From: Thermomonospora echinospora
GTDB taxonomy: Bacteria; Actinomycetota; Actinomycetes; Streptosporangiales; Streptosporangiaceae
DNA length: 64,000 bases
Reading direction: 5' to 3'
Assembly (NCBI RefSeq): GCF_900108175.1
Contig: NZ_FNVO01000012.1
Coordinates: 184,923 to 248,922, forward strand
Notes under the pieces: generated by a model
What the model was told of the DNA's origin: nothing
The model's database searches: none
What the model saw: the letters and a program-made list of their open reading frames with translations, nothing else
In this document: piece after piece, positions 16,033 to 24,760 of the stretch
How positions within the stretch are numbered: the first letter of the stretch is position 1
Layout: every line of letters starts with the position of its first letter
Translations under genes and position numbers: made by a program

Positions 16033-16997
16033 TTGGCGGGGTTCTTGGCGAGCCGGGGGACGTGCATGAACAACTTGGCCACCTCCTGCTGGCCGCTGGG
16101 CAGCCAGTCCTCCGGAGGCTTGCCCTGCAGCCAGTTGTCGGTGATCGTGTACATGTTCGTGCCCACCATCCGGCCGCCGAGCGAGAGCAGGCGGTTGGGC
16201 AGGCCGCTCTTCCCGGCGGAGTCGAAGAAGGCGGCGGCCCCGGGGACACGGCGCATGAGCGGCGTGGCGCCGTCCATGCTGGCGTCGAAGGCCATGTTCG
16301 CCAGGAACCCCCTGCCGAACTGCTCGAGGTTGGCCTTCCCGGAGTAGGGGTCGAACCCGAGGACCCGCTTGGTGTCGTCGTCGTAGTCCATGAACAGGTC
16401 GCCCACGGCGAAGGTGCCCAGCTGCACGATCTGCTGGCCGGCCGCGTAACCGAGGGAGTCGAGCATCCACTCGACGATCTTCAGCATGATCCGCCGGAAC
16501 AGGGTCTGCTGGGCCGCCACCGCCACCGCGGTCCGGTTGCGGATCAGCAGCAACTGGGCGCCGATCCCGGCCCAGCCGGTGACCCATCCCCAGGAGATGG
16601 TGAACAGGATGTTGGTCCAGGTGACCCAGGCGATGATCGTCAGCGCGTTCTCGTGCTTCTCGATCGCTTCGGCGTAGGCCTCGCAGGCCTGCGCGACCCG
16701 GCGGGCGTGCTCGGCCACCTGCTGGGGGTACGGCTCGGCGAGGGAGGGGCCCATGATCTGGCCGCCGAAGTTCTTGGTCCAGAACTTCTTGAAGGCCTCG
16801 ACGCCCTCGCCCTCGTTCCTGAGCCAGACCGAGGCGACGTCCGAGGTGGCCTGATCGGCGTTCGTCTCCACCTTCTCGGCGAGCTGGTTCCAGATCCGCG
16901 CCGCCTCGCGGGCCTGGTCGGCGTCGCCCTCCGGCCAGGCGGTCGCACCACCGACCCAGGCCAGGATCTGCAGGACCAGATTGTCCGGGGCGCTCAC
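16011..16997 (-). CDS. CpnT-like WXG100-domain protein, putative type VII substrate
   Basis: A 328-residue protein. The N terminus (residues 20–130, WPEGDADQAREAARIWNQLAEKV...) resembles the helical WXG100-like domain at the front of CpnT-type and other large actinobacterial type VII substrates. Residues about 118–160 are hydrophobic (IIAWVTWTNILFTISWGWVTG). The C-terminal half (LGFDPYSGKANLEQF... to NWLQGKPPEDWLPSGQQ) matches no toxin I know, and no catalytic set is obvious. It overlaps the upstream WXG100 gene by four bases (ATGA), as expected for a co-secreted partner. Confidence 0.72.
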   Translation of the reverse strand: MSAPDNLVLQILAWVGGATAWPEGDADQAREAARIWNQLAEKVETNADQATSDVASVWLRNEGEGVEAFKKFWTKNFGGQIMGPSLAEPYPQQVAEHARRVAQACEAYAEAIEKHENALTIIAWVTWTNILFTISWGWVTGWAGIGAQLLLIRNRTAVAVAAQQTLFRRIMLKIVEWMLDSLGYAAGQQIVQLGTFAVGDLFMDYDDDTKRVLGFDPYSGKANLEQFGRGFLANMAFDASMDGATPLMRRVPGAAAFFDSAGKSGLPNRLLSLGGRMVGTNMYTITDNWLQGKPPEDWLPSGQQEVAKLFMHVPRLAKNPAKGPIGAP

Positions 16998-17320
16998 TTC
17001 GACACCTTGGGCAGCGAGATGACGACGTTCCAGTTCGCCTGGTCGGTGTTGCGGGACATCTGCTGCAGGCCCAGGGCCGTCTTCTCGTAGCCGTCGATGA
17101 TCGCTTCGATCTCGGTGACGATGGCCTGGGACCGGGTCTGGTAACCGCCGCCTCCGCCCTGGCCTGTATAGAAGGCCTGCCCCGCCTCGTCGCCTCCCCA
17201 GAAGGCGCCCAGACCGTTGAGGGCACTGACGGCGAGGGACAGTTCCCTGCTGAGCTCGCCCTTTCGCCCGAGCAGGTCCGTGGCGGCGTCCATCAGGACC
17301 TTCCCATGGAGCTCCAACAT
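16994..17320 (-). CDS. WXG100-family protein
   Basis: A 108-residue helical-hairpin protein with the turn FWGGDEAGQAFY, a W-x-G variant with the usual downstream F. It is the likely heterodimer partner of the overlapping CpnT-like protein. Its C terminus (NWNVVISLPKVSK) lacks a clear YxxxD/E export signal, so the signal may be provided by the partner. The start ATG 17320 lies three bases from the stop of the YbaB-like gene. Confidence 0.78.
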   Translation of the reverse strand: MLELHGKVLMDAATDLLGRKGELSRELSLAVSALNGLGAFWGGDEAGQAFYTGQGGGGGYQTRSQAIVTEIEAIIDGYEKTALGLQQMSRNTDQANWNVVISLPKVSK

Positions 17321-17323
17321 CGA

Positions 17324-17680
17324 TCAGCGCCCCTCTCGGTCCTGACCCGGCAGGGTGAACATCTCCCCGACGCCTTCCGGCATCAGTGTCTGGACGGTTT
17401 CCGCGGTCGCCTCCTGAAGCAGTTCGGTGGCCTCGTTCACCATGGTGACGATGCGCTCGGCGAGTTCGTGCGTCTCCAGCCTGCGCACTCTGGGATCGAG
17501 CTTCAGCTCGTACAGGCGGCCTCCAGGGCCCACCGTCGCGCTGATGAGCTTGTCCTCGCTCTCGGCGGTGACGGCCAGGTTGCGAATCCGGTCCTGCACC
17601 TCTTCGAGGTGACCCATGCGCTCTTGAAGGTCGCGCAGCGAACTGCCAAAGAGATCCTCGGCTTTCATGGGGCCGAACAT
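17324..17680 (-). CDS. YbaB/EbfC-family protein of the type VII locus
   Basis: A 118-residue protein with the YbaB fold: an N-terminal helix (LRDLQERMGHLEEVQDRIRNL), the central beta sheet (ISATVGPGGRLYELKLDP) and a C-terminal helix. YbaB/EbfC-like proteins (EspL type) accompany ESX loci and help stabilise or deliver substrates; classical EbfC binds DNA. It heads the leftward operon YbaB – WXG100 – CpnT-like – membrane protein. ATG 17680 has no clear Shine-Dalgarno; ATG 17668 is an alternative. It is the first of three YbaB-like genes in the island. Confidence 0.78.
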   Translation of the reverse strand: MFGPMKAEDLFGSSLRDLQERMGHLEEVQDRIRNLAVTAESEDKLISATVGPGGRLYELKLDPRVRRLETHELAERIVTMVNEATELLQEATAETVQTLMPEGVGEMFTLPGQDREGR

Positions 17681-17685
17681 ATTAC

Positions 17686-17728
17686 GTTCATCTGGACATA
17701 AGCCAGGTTCACCGAGAGTTCACCGGTG
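17686..17728 (+). promoter_or_regulatory. PHO-box-like GTTCA direct repeats in the T7SS divergent promoter
   Basis: GTTCACCGAGA (17707–17717) and GTTCACCGGTG (17718–17728) are adjacent 11-base direct repeats of PHO-box form. A further unit GTTCATCTGGA (17686–17696), identical to a unit of the pstS PHO box, lies 21 bases before the first. The site falls between the leftward YbaB-like operon and the rightward mycosin gene. Confidence 0.6.
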
Positions 17729-17830
17729 GTCCGGCGCGTCCGACGTGGACGCCGGAGCCATGCCCGGTGCGCCGGGATTGGGTTAGAGTCTGGCCTCGGA
17801 TCGGCCAGGACACCGCCAGGGAGTTGGGGC

Positions 17831-19132
17831 ATGCGAACAGCGGGGGTCGCGGCGGGGATCTGTGTCGGACTGGTGGCCGCCGTGGCGGTGCCGCCGGCGC
17901 TGGCATCGGCGCCCGACGCGGGGACGCGCCCGCAGGCGGCGCCCACCGCGTCCAGGACGCCCAGCCGGTCGGCCGAGCCGAACGAGCCCGATGATCCGGG
18001 CGACCGGCGGCCCGCCCCGCAGGTCCAGTGCAACCCGCAGCAGGGATTTCCGGCCGGCCAGATCACCGAGGAGCCCTGGCCGCAGCGGCGGCTGGATTTC
18101 GAGCAGGCATGGGATCTCACCAAGGGCGCGGGCGTCACGGTCGCCGTGGTCGACAGCGGGGTGGCGCCCGGCCATCCCCAGTACGCCGACCGGCTGGTCA
18201 AGAGCCACACCACCGTCGGAACGCTCACCCAGGACTGCAACGGGCACGGCACGCAGGTCGCCGGCATCATCGCCGCCGCCGACCACCGGCGGCGGAACGT
18301 GCCCTTCCTGGGCGTGGCCCCGGAGGTCAAGCTGGTCTCGGCGAAGTTCACCGACGGCTCCTCCACCTCCGACAACACCCAGCTGCCCCGGGCGATCCGG
18401 TGGGCGGCCGAGCAGGGCGCCCAGGTGATCAACGTGTCGGCGGCGGCGCCGGACACCCGGGCGCTGCGGGACGCCGTGCGGTTCGCGCAGTCAAAGGACG
18501 CGCTGATCGTGGCCGCGGCGGGCAACGTCCCCGACGAGCGCAAGGGCACCGAGACCCCGGCCTACCCCGCCAGCTACCGGGGGGTGCTGTCGGTGGCCGC
18601 GGCCGACGAGACGGGCAGCATCTCCGGCTTCTCCAACATCAAGTCGCGGGTGGACGTGGCGGCGCCGGGGCAGAACGTGATCTCCACCCAGCCCCCCAGG
18701 GGCTACGCGGCCGGACTGAACGGCACCAGTTACGGCGCCCCCTACGCCGCCGGGGTCGCCGCGCTGGTCCGCTCCCGCTTCCCCAAACTGACCTACCAGC
18801 AGGTCATCCGCCAGATCATGGCCACCGCCGACGGCGACATCGGCCTCGGCAGTGGCCGCGGCATGATCAGCCCGCTGCGCGCGGTCAGCGAGGAGGTCAA
18901 GCCCGGCCAGGACCTCCCGCGGCAGGGCGGGCAGGCCACCCCGATCCCGATCGCCGGGGTGCCGCCGGTCGACCACCGCACCCGCAACCTGGGGCTGGGC
19001 ATCGCGGGCGGCGCCGTCGGCGCCGCACTGCTGCTGCTGTTCGGCGGCGTGGTGATCCCGCTCGGCCGCCGCCGCGGCTGGCGCCCCGGCCGCGCCTCCC
19101 GCCCGACCGACCCGAACCCCGGCGGCGCCTAG
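17831..19132 (+). CDS. mycP: Type VII secretion mycosin (subtilisin-like protease) MycP, first copy
   Basis: A 433-residue S8 serine protease. The signal peptide (1–26) is followed by a Pro/Ser-rich linker with Cys67. The catalytic triad is Asp108 (VAVVDSG), His139 (NGHGT) and Ser300 (NGTSYGAP), with oxyanion Asn232 (AAAGN). A C-terminal membrane helix (387–411) and basic tail anchor it outside the membrane. Mycosins stabilise the ESX membrane complex and trim substrates. ATG 17831 follows AGGGAG. It converges on eccC across a strong terminator. Confidence 0.95.
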   Translation: MRTAGVAAGICVGLVAAVAVPPALASAPDAGTRPQAAPTASRTPSRSAEPNEPDDPGDRRPAPQVQCNPQQGFPAGQITEEPWPQRRLDFEQAWDLTKGAGVTVAVVDSGVAPGHPQYADRLVKSHTTVGTLTQDCNGHGTQVAGIIAAADHRRRNVPFLGVAPEVKLVSAKFTDGSSTSDNTQLPRAIRWAAEQGAQVINVSAAAPDTRALRDAVRFAQSKDALIVAAAGNVPDERKGTETPAYPASYRGVLSVAAADETGSISGFSNIKSRVDVAAPGQNVISTQPPRGYAAGLNGTSYGAPYAAGVAALVRSRFPKLTYQQVIRQIMATADGDIGLGSGRGMISPLRAVSEEVKPGQDLPRQGGQATPIPIAGVPPVDHRTRNLGLGIAGGAVGAALLLLFGGVVIPLGRRRGWRPGRASRPTDPNPGGA

Positions 19133-19154
19133 CCGCACGGCCGGCGGCCTGCGG

Positions 19155-19203
19155 ACGCCGAACGGCCGGTTCCGGGCAGGACCCGGAACCGGCCGTTCGG
19201 CGT
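19155..19203. terminator. 22-bp perfect stem between mycP and eccC
   Basis: ACGCCGAACGGCCGG... (19155–19176) pairs without mismatch with 19182–19203 around the loop CAGGA. It separates two convergent genes and should terminate both. Confidence 0.82.
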
Positions 19204-19207
19204 GCGG

Positions 19208-22200
19208 TCAGTGCTCGGTGAGCGCGGCGGTCTGCATGAGCCGGGTGCCGGTGCGCCGGTCGACGTACGTGCCGCGGCCCACGGGCAGCGGCTGCGGACG
19301 GACGTTGCCGAACAGGGCGCCCTCGTCCTTGGAGCCGGACATGATCAGCGCCGGGCTGGCCATGTCCTTCAGCCGCTGCAGACAGGGGTCGAACAGCGCC
19401 CGGCCGGCACCGCCCATGGACCGCGCCACGATCAGGTGCATGCCGATGTCGCGGGCCTGCGGCAGCAGTTCGGCCAGCGGGGCCAGCGGGTTGCCCGACG
19501 GGGTGGCGACCAGGTCGTAGTCGTCGACCACCAGGAACAGCTCCGGCCCGTTCCACCAGGAGCGGTTGCGCAGCTGCTCGGGGGTCAGGTCGGACGGCGG
19601 CAGCCGGTTGACCAGCGCCTCGCGGGTGTCGTTCATCAGCGAGGTCGCCGCGGTCGAGGACGCCGCGTACCCGATGACGTGGTCGCCCTCGGCCCAGTCC
19701 AGCAGCGAGCGGTGGTAGTCCAGGATCATCAGCCGCGCCTCGGTGAGCGAGTAGCGCGCCTTGACCGACTCCACGACCAGCCGCAGCAGGTTGGACTTGC
19801 CGCACTCGTTGTCGCCGAGGACCACGAAGTGCGGGTCGTTGTCGAAGTCCAGCAGCACCGGCGCCAGGTTGTCCTCGTCGATGCCGATCGGGATCCGCCG
19901 CCCGGTCTCGGCCGCCTGCGGCAGCGCGGAGGCCGGCAGCAGCTCCGGCAGCATCCGCACCTGAGGCGCGCCCGGCCGGTCCCGCCAGGCGGTGCGGACG
20001 GTGTCCACCAGGTTTCGCACCCCGGCGGCCAGGTCGTCGGTCTGCGGCACTCCGTCGATGCGCGGCAGCGCCGACAGGAAGTGCAGCCCCTCACGGGTCA
20101 GCCCGCGGCCGGGCCGCCCCTCAGGGACGTTGGCGGCCAGCTTGCGGTCCATCTCCGACTCGTAGGCATCACCGAGCCGCAGCTCCAGCCGCGTGCCGAA
20201 CAGGTCGCGGATGGTGGTGCGGAACTCCGACCACTTGTTGGTGGCCGCCACCACGTGGATGCCGTACCCCAGGCCCCGCGCGGCCACGTCGGTGATGGCC
20301 GTCTCCACCTGCTCGAACTCCTGGCGGACGGTCAGCCAGTTGTCCACCACCAGGAACACGTCGCCGAAGCCGTCCCCGCCGATCTCGCCGGCGGCCCGCA
20401 TCCGCCGGTAGGTGGCGATCGAGTCGATGCCCCGCTCGGTGAAGAACCGCTCCCGCTGCTCCAGCAGCGTGGTGACCTCCGCGACCGTCCGCCGCACCCG
20501 GTCGGGGTCCAGCCGGGACGCCACCCCGCCCACGTGCGGCAGGTCGGCCAGGGCCGCCAGCGTGCCACCGCCGAAGTCCAGGCAGTAGAACTGCACCTCC
20601 TGCGGGGTGTGCATCAGCGCCAGCGACGTGACGATCGTCCGCAGCACGGTGGACTTGCCGCTCTGCGGGGCGCCCGCCACCGCCACATGGCCGGCCGCGC
20701 CCGACAGGTCCAGCCACATCGGGTCCCGGCGCTGGTCGAACGGCCGGTCCACGATGCCCGCCGCCGCGTGCAGCCGGCCCCGGCCGTCCCAGCCCGCCGT
20801 GGTGAACCCGTACTCGGGGGTCTCGGCCAGGCCGGGCAGCATCTCATCCAGCGTCGCCGGCTCGTCCAGTGGCGGCAGCCAGATCGCGTGCGCCGGCGGG
20901 CCCTGCCCGGCCAGCCGCTTGACCACCAGGTCGAACAGGCTCTCCTGGGGACCGCCGCTCGCCTCCTCCGCCGGCGGCTGCTGCGGCGGCTGCTCGATCT
21001 GCGGCGGGACGTAGGCCGGGCCGAACTGCACGATCTGCGGGATCAGCCGGGGACCGCCGGCGTCGGCCCGCTGCTGCTGCGGCTTGTGCGCCCCGGACAC
21101 GTACGCGGCGCGGAACCGCACCATCGTCTCCGTGCCCACCTTCAGGTAGCCGTTGCCGGGCGCCTGCGGCAGCTCGTAGGCGTCCGGGACGCCCAGCACC
21201 ACCCGCGACTCCATCGCCGAGAACGTCCGCAGGCCGATCCGGTACGACAGGTGCGTGTCCAGGCCGCGCAGCTTGCCCTCCTCCAGCCGCTGCGAAGCCA
21301 GCAGCAGGTGCACGCCCAGCGAACGGCCCAGCCGCCCGATCATCACGAACAGCTCGATGAAGTCGGGCTTGGCGCTCAGCAGCTCGGAGAACTCGTCCAG
21401 CACCACGAACAGCGTCGGCATCGGACGCAGCGGGGCGCCCTGCTCGCGCGCCTTCTCGTAGTCGCGCAGCGAGGCGTAGTTGCCGGCCTGCCGCAGCCAC
21501 TCCTGCCGCCGCACCATCTCGCCGTGCAGCGCGTCGTACATGCGGTCGACCAGCGGAAGCTCGTCCTCCAGGTTGGTGATGATGGCCGACACGTGCTGTA
21601 GGCCGTCCATCCCCAGGAACGTCGCGCCGCCCTTGAAGTCGACCAGCACGAAGTTCAGCACCTCCGACGAGTGCGTCATCGCCAGGCCCAGCACCAGCGT
21701 CCGCAGCAGCTCCGACTTACCGGAACCGGTCGCCCCGATGCACAGCCCGTGCGGGCCGAAACCGCCCTGCGCGGCCTCCTTGATGTCCAGGTCGACCGGG
21801 CGGCCCTCGGTGTCCACCCCGATCGGCACCCGCAGCCGGTTGCGCGGCGCCCGCGGTCGCCACACCTGCGCCACGTCCAGCCGGTCCGGCTCGTCCACGC
21901 CCAGCAGCGAGGTCAAGGTGGTCGCCGACGACAGCACGTCGTGCTCCACCTCGCCGGAGGCGGCGCTGGCGCGCAGCGGGGCCAGCTGCCGGGCCAGCCC
22001 CTCGGCCTGGACGATGCCCATCTGGTCGGGCCTGCCCAGCGCGGTCGCCACGTCCTTGCCGGTGCGGTCGCGCCGCAGCATCGCCATCCGGTCGGCGGCC
22101 ACCCGCAGCCGCAGCATGGTGTTGTCGGCGGTCGGCGCCACCGAGCCGGACAGGTCGATCACGCACACGTTCTTGATGCCGTCCGCGCCGATCTGCGAGT

Positions 22201-23182
22201 CGGCGGTCACCGACCCGCCGTCCACGACCACGACGTGGTACGGCATGTCGTTGCCGTTCAGCCCCGGCGAGAACCGGGCCCGGTCCTTGACCTCGGCGCC
22301 GAGCACGGCCTCCAGCCCCGACAGCGTGGTCGACATCAGCCGCACCGGGCCCGCCGCGTCCGTCTCGGCCGGGTGCATGGCGTGCGGCAGCCACTTGACC
22401 CAGTCCCAGTGCGGCATCGCCTCCGCCGACGCGCAGATCGAGATCCGCAGGTCGTCGGGGGAGTGGAAGGACGCCATCTGGGCGAGCATCGCGCGCACCA
22501 TGGCCCGCACCGGCTCCGGCTCGCCCATCGGCACGATCCGCGCGAACGACGGCATCGACACCGCCACCGGCAGGTTCGGCACCGTCGAGTGCGCCCGGAC
22601 GAACCGGCGCAGCGCCCCGGCCGTCATCGGCTCCAGGTCCTCGATCGGCTTGGTCTCCGGCGGCACCAGCTCCACCGCCAGTTTCTGCGGGCCGACGCCG
22701 ATCCGCACATTGCCGAAGTCCTGGTCGTGCGGGCGGCGCTCCCAGATCCGCGCGCTCATCACCAGCGACCACAGCGACTCCGGGTGCGGGCTGTTCCACT
22801 CCAGCGCCTCGCGCTGCTGCTCGGCCGCCCGGCGCACCCGGCGCCGCGCCTGCCCGAGATAGCGGTAGTAGTCACGGCGGGCGCCGTTCAGCTTGAACTT
22901 GCGCTCCCCGGCGCCCCGCCCCATCTGGCCGACCATCATCGCGCCCATGGCCAGCGCCATGCCGCCGCTGCTGATCATCATGAGCGGATTGCGGGTTCCG
23001 CCGCCCAGGAACATCAGGCCCATCATGACCGGCATCACGGCCATCGGCAGATACATCAGGACGGCCTGGAAACCGCCGCTCTGTGCTTCCGGGATTTCCG
23101 GCGGGGACTCCAGCAGCAGCTCACCGCGGGGGGTGGGGGGAGGCTGGCGGCGTTCCTGACGTCGGATGAGGATGGTGCCCAT
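19208..23182 (-). CDS. eccC: Type VII secretion ATPase EccC (fused EccCa/EccCb)
   Basis: A 1324-residue FtsK/SpoIIIE-type motor of the ESX channel. Two N-terminal membrane helices (residues about 40–85, VLMYLPMAVMPVMMGLMFLGG and MMISSGGMALAMGAMMVG) precede three ATPase domains. Walker A motifs are GATGSGKSELL (about 482), GAPQSGKSTVL (about 833) and GDNECGKSNLL (about 1121). Walker B-type stretches are NFVLVDFKGGATF, FYCLDFGGGTLA and RLMILDYHRSLL. Domain one is the main ATPase; the others bind substrate signals. ATG 23182 follows GGAGGAG. It is a single gene, unlike the split EccCa/EccCb of ESX-1. Confidence 0.97.
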   Translation of the reverse strand: MGTILIRRQERRQPPPTPRGELLLESPPEIPEAQSGGFQAVLMYLPMAVMPVMMGLMFLGGGTRNPLMMISSGGMALAMGAMMVGQMGRGAGERKFKLNGARRDYYRYLGQARRRVRRAAEQQREALEWNSPHPESLWSLVMSARIWERRPHDQDFGNVRIGVGPQKLAVELVPPETKPIEDLEPMTAGALRRFVRAHSTVPNLPVAVSMPSFARIVPMGEPEPVRAMVRAMLAQMASFHSPDDLRISICASAEAMPHWDWVKWLPHAMHPAETDAAGPVRLMSTTLSGLEAVLGAEVKDRARFSPGLNGNDMPYHVVVVDGGSVTADSQIGADGIKNVCVIDLSGSVAPTADNTMLRLRVAADRMAMLRRDRTGKDVATALGRPDQMGIVQAEGLARQLAPLRASAASGEVEHDVLSSATTLTSLLGVDEPDRLDVAQVWRPRAPRNRLRVPIGVDTEGRPVDLDIKEAAQGGFGPHGLCIGATGSGKSELLRTLVLGLAMTHSSEVLNFVLVDFKGGATFLGMDGLQHVSAIITNLEDELPLVDRMYDALHGEMVRRQEWLRQAGNYASLRDYEKAREQGAPLRPMPTLFVVLDEFSELLSAKPDFIELFVMIGRLGRSLGVHLLLASQRLEEGKLRGLDTHLSYRIGLRTFSAMESRVVLGVPDAYELPQAPGNGYLKVGTETMVRFRAAYVSGAHKPQQQRADAGGPRLIPQIVQFGPAYVPPQIEQPPQQPPAEEASGGPQESLFDLVVKRLAGQGPPAHAIWLPPLDEPATLDEMLPGLAETPEYGFTTAGWDGRGRLHAAAGIVDRPFDQRRDPMWLDLSGAAGHVAVAGAPQSGKSTVLRTIVTSLALMHTPQEVQFYCLDFGGGTLAALADLPHVGGVASRLDPDRVRRTVAEVTTLLEQRERFFTERGIDSIATYRRMRAAGEIGGDGFGDVFLVVDNWLTVRQEFEQVETAITDVAARGLGYGIHVVAATNKWSEFRTTIRDLFGTRLELRLGDAYESEMDRKLAANVPEGRPGRGLTREGLHFLSALPRIDGVPQTDDLAAGVRNLVDTVRTAWRDRPGAPQVRMLPELLPASALPQAAETGRRIPIGIDEDNLAPVLLDFDNDPHFVVLGDNECGKSNLLRLVVESVKARYSLTEARLMILDYHRSLLDWAEGDHVIGYAASSTAATSLMNDTREALVNRLPPSDLTPEQLRNRSWWNGPELFLVVDDYDLVATPSGNPLAPLAELLPQARDIGMHLIVARSMGGAGRALFDPCLQRLKDMASPALIMSGSKDEGALFGNVRPQPLPVGRGTYVDRRTGTRLMQTAALTEH

Positions 23183-23352
23183 GTGCTCCTCCCCAGGCGG
23201 CCACCGCGAACGCCGCCCTTGTCGCCTCTAGCGCAGCCGGCGGGACCGGATGATGTCATATACGGACAGGACTGGATACGCCGATTGATTTCACGGGATC
23301 CGAGCCATCATCCTAAGCTGCGCGCTGTTGTCGTCTAGGAGGACGGGACCTC

Positions 23353-24753
23353 GTGAACCCCCCCGCTGGCCTCGAACTGTGCAGGGTGACAATCGTCGCG
23401 CCCCGCCGCCGGATAGACCTGTCCCTGCCGTCGGACGTGCCTCTGGCGCATATGCTGCCCACCCTGCTGCGGGCGGCCGGAGCGGAGCTGGCCGACACTG
23501 GCCTGGCGCACTCCGGCTGGGTGCTGCAGCGGCTGGACGAAGCGCCCTTCGACCTCGCCCAGAACCTCGGCCAGCTCGGCGTCAAGGACGGCGAGATCCT
23601 CTACTTCCGGCCCCGGCTGGCCCAGCTGCCCGAGCTGTCGTTCGACGACGTGGCCGACGTCATCGCCAGCGGCATCCGGGAACGCCCCGACCGCTGGCGG
23701 CCCGCCACCACCAGGTCGTTCTGGCTGGGCTCCGCCGCCGCGGCGCTGCTGGTCGGCGCCGCGGTCATCGCGCTGTCCGGGCCGCCGTGGATCGCCCCCG
23801 CCATCGCCGCCGGTGCGGTCGCGCTGGTCGCGCTGATCGGCGCCGCCACCCTGTCGCGGGCGTTCGGCGACTCCGGCGCGGGCACCATGCTCGGCTATGT
23901 GGCGCTGCCGCACGCGTTCCTGGCCGGGCTGCTCGGCCCGGCCGAGTCGGACCTGCCGATCCTGCACACCGGTGCCCCCCATCTGCTGGCCGCCTGCGGG
24001 GTGACCGCACTGGCCGCGCTGATCGCCGCGTTCGTTGTGGCGGACGGGCTGCCGCCGTTCCTCGGGGTGTTCTTCGCCGGGATGTTCGGGCTGCTCGGCG
24101 CGGGCATCGCGCTCTTCTTCGAGGACACCGAACCGGCCGGGATCGCCGCCACCATCGCGGTGCTGCTGATGGCCTTCGCCGCCCTGGTGCCATCCCTGTC
24201 GTTCAAGCTGGCCCGGCTGCCGCTGCCGCCCGTTCCGGCCAACGCCGACGAACTGCGCAACGACACCGAGGTGGTGGACGGCCGCACCGTGCTGACCCGC
24301 ACCGCCGCCGCCGACCGCTTCGCCACCGGGCTGGTCGCCTGCATCGCCCTGGTATCCATCGGCGCGCTGCTGTTCCTGTTCACCGAGGACGGCTGGATCG
24401 CCCCGACCCTCACCGCCGCCATGTCGGTGTCCCTGCTGCTGCGCGCCCGGGTCTTCCGCGGCATCGCCCAGCGGGCCTGGCTGCTGGTCGCCGGGCTGGT
24501 CGGGCTCGGCCTGCTGGAGGTGCACACCGCGCTGCACGGCGGTCAGGTGGCCGCGCTGGCGATGGCGCTGGTGCCGCTGGTGGTCCTCACCGGCATCGTG
24601 ATCGGGGTGGTGCTGTGGCTGCCGGGCCACCGGCCCACCCCGTTCTGGGGACGGGCCGGCGACATCGTCGACCTGCTCGTGGTGATCACGCTGATCCCGC
24701 TGGCCCTGGCCGTCCTGGACGTCTACGCCCGCGTGCGCGGGCTGGCGGGGTGA
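23353..24753 (+). CDS. eccD: Type VII secretion integral membrane protein EccD
   Basis: A 466-residue protein forming the membrane pore core. The first 90 residues are a ubiquitin-like domain (CRVTIVAPRRRIDLSLPSDVPLAHMLPTLLR). About eleven membrane helices follow, starting at SFWLGSAAAALLVGAAVIAL and ending at VDLLVVITLIPLALAVLDVY. GTG 23353 has TAGGAGG about 11 bases upstream. It is divergent from eccC (170-base gap holding both promoters) and is followed seven bases later by eccB. Confidence 0.94.
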   Translation: MNPPAGLELCRVTIVAPRRRIDLSLPSDVPLAHMLPTLLRAAGAELADTGLAHSGWVLQRLDEAPFDLAQNLGQLGVKDGEILYFRPRLAQLPELSFDDVADVIASGIRERPDRWRPATTRSFWLGSAAAALLVGAAVIALSGPPWIAPAIAAGAVALVALIGAATLSRAFGDSGAGTMLGYVALPHAFLAGLLGPAESDLPILHTGAPHLLAACGVTALAALIAAFVVADGLPPFLGVFFAGMFGLLGAGIALFFEDTEPAGIAATIAVLLMAFAALVPSLSFKLARLPLPPVPANADELRNDTEVVDGRTVLTRTAAADRFATGLVACIALVSIGALLFLFTEDGWIAPTLTAAMSVSLLLRARVFRGIAQRAWLLVAGLVGLGLLEVHTALHGGQVAALAMALVPLVVLTGIVIGVVLWLPGHRPTPFWGRAGDIVDLLVVITLIPLALAVLDVYARVRGLAG

Positions 24754-24760
24754 GGCGCTG

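Noticed and set aside
19202..21601. 799-codon + strand frame opposite eccC
   Set aside because: Antisense to well-supported ATPase domains; low-complexity RQHR-type product, no ribosome-binding site, no known motif.
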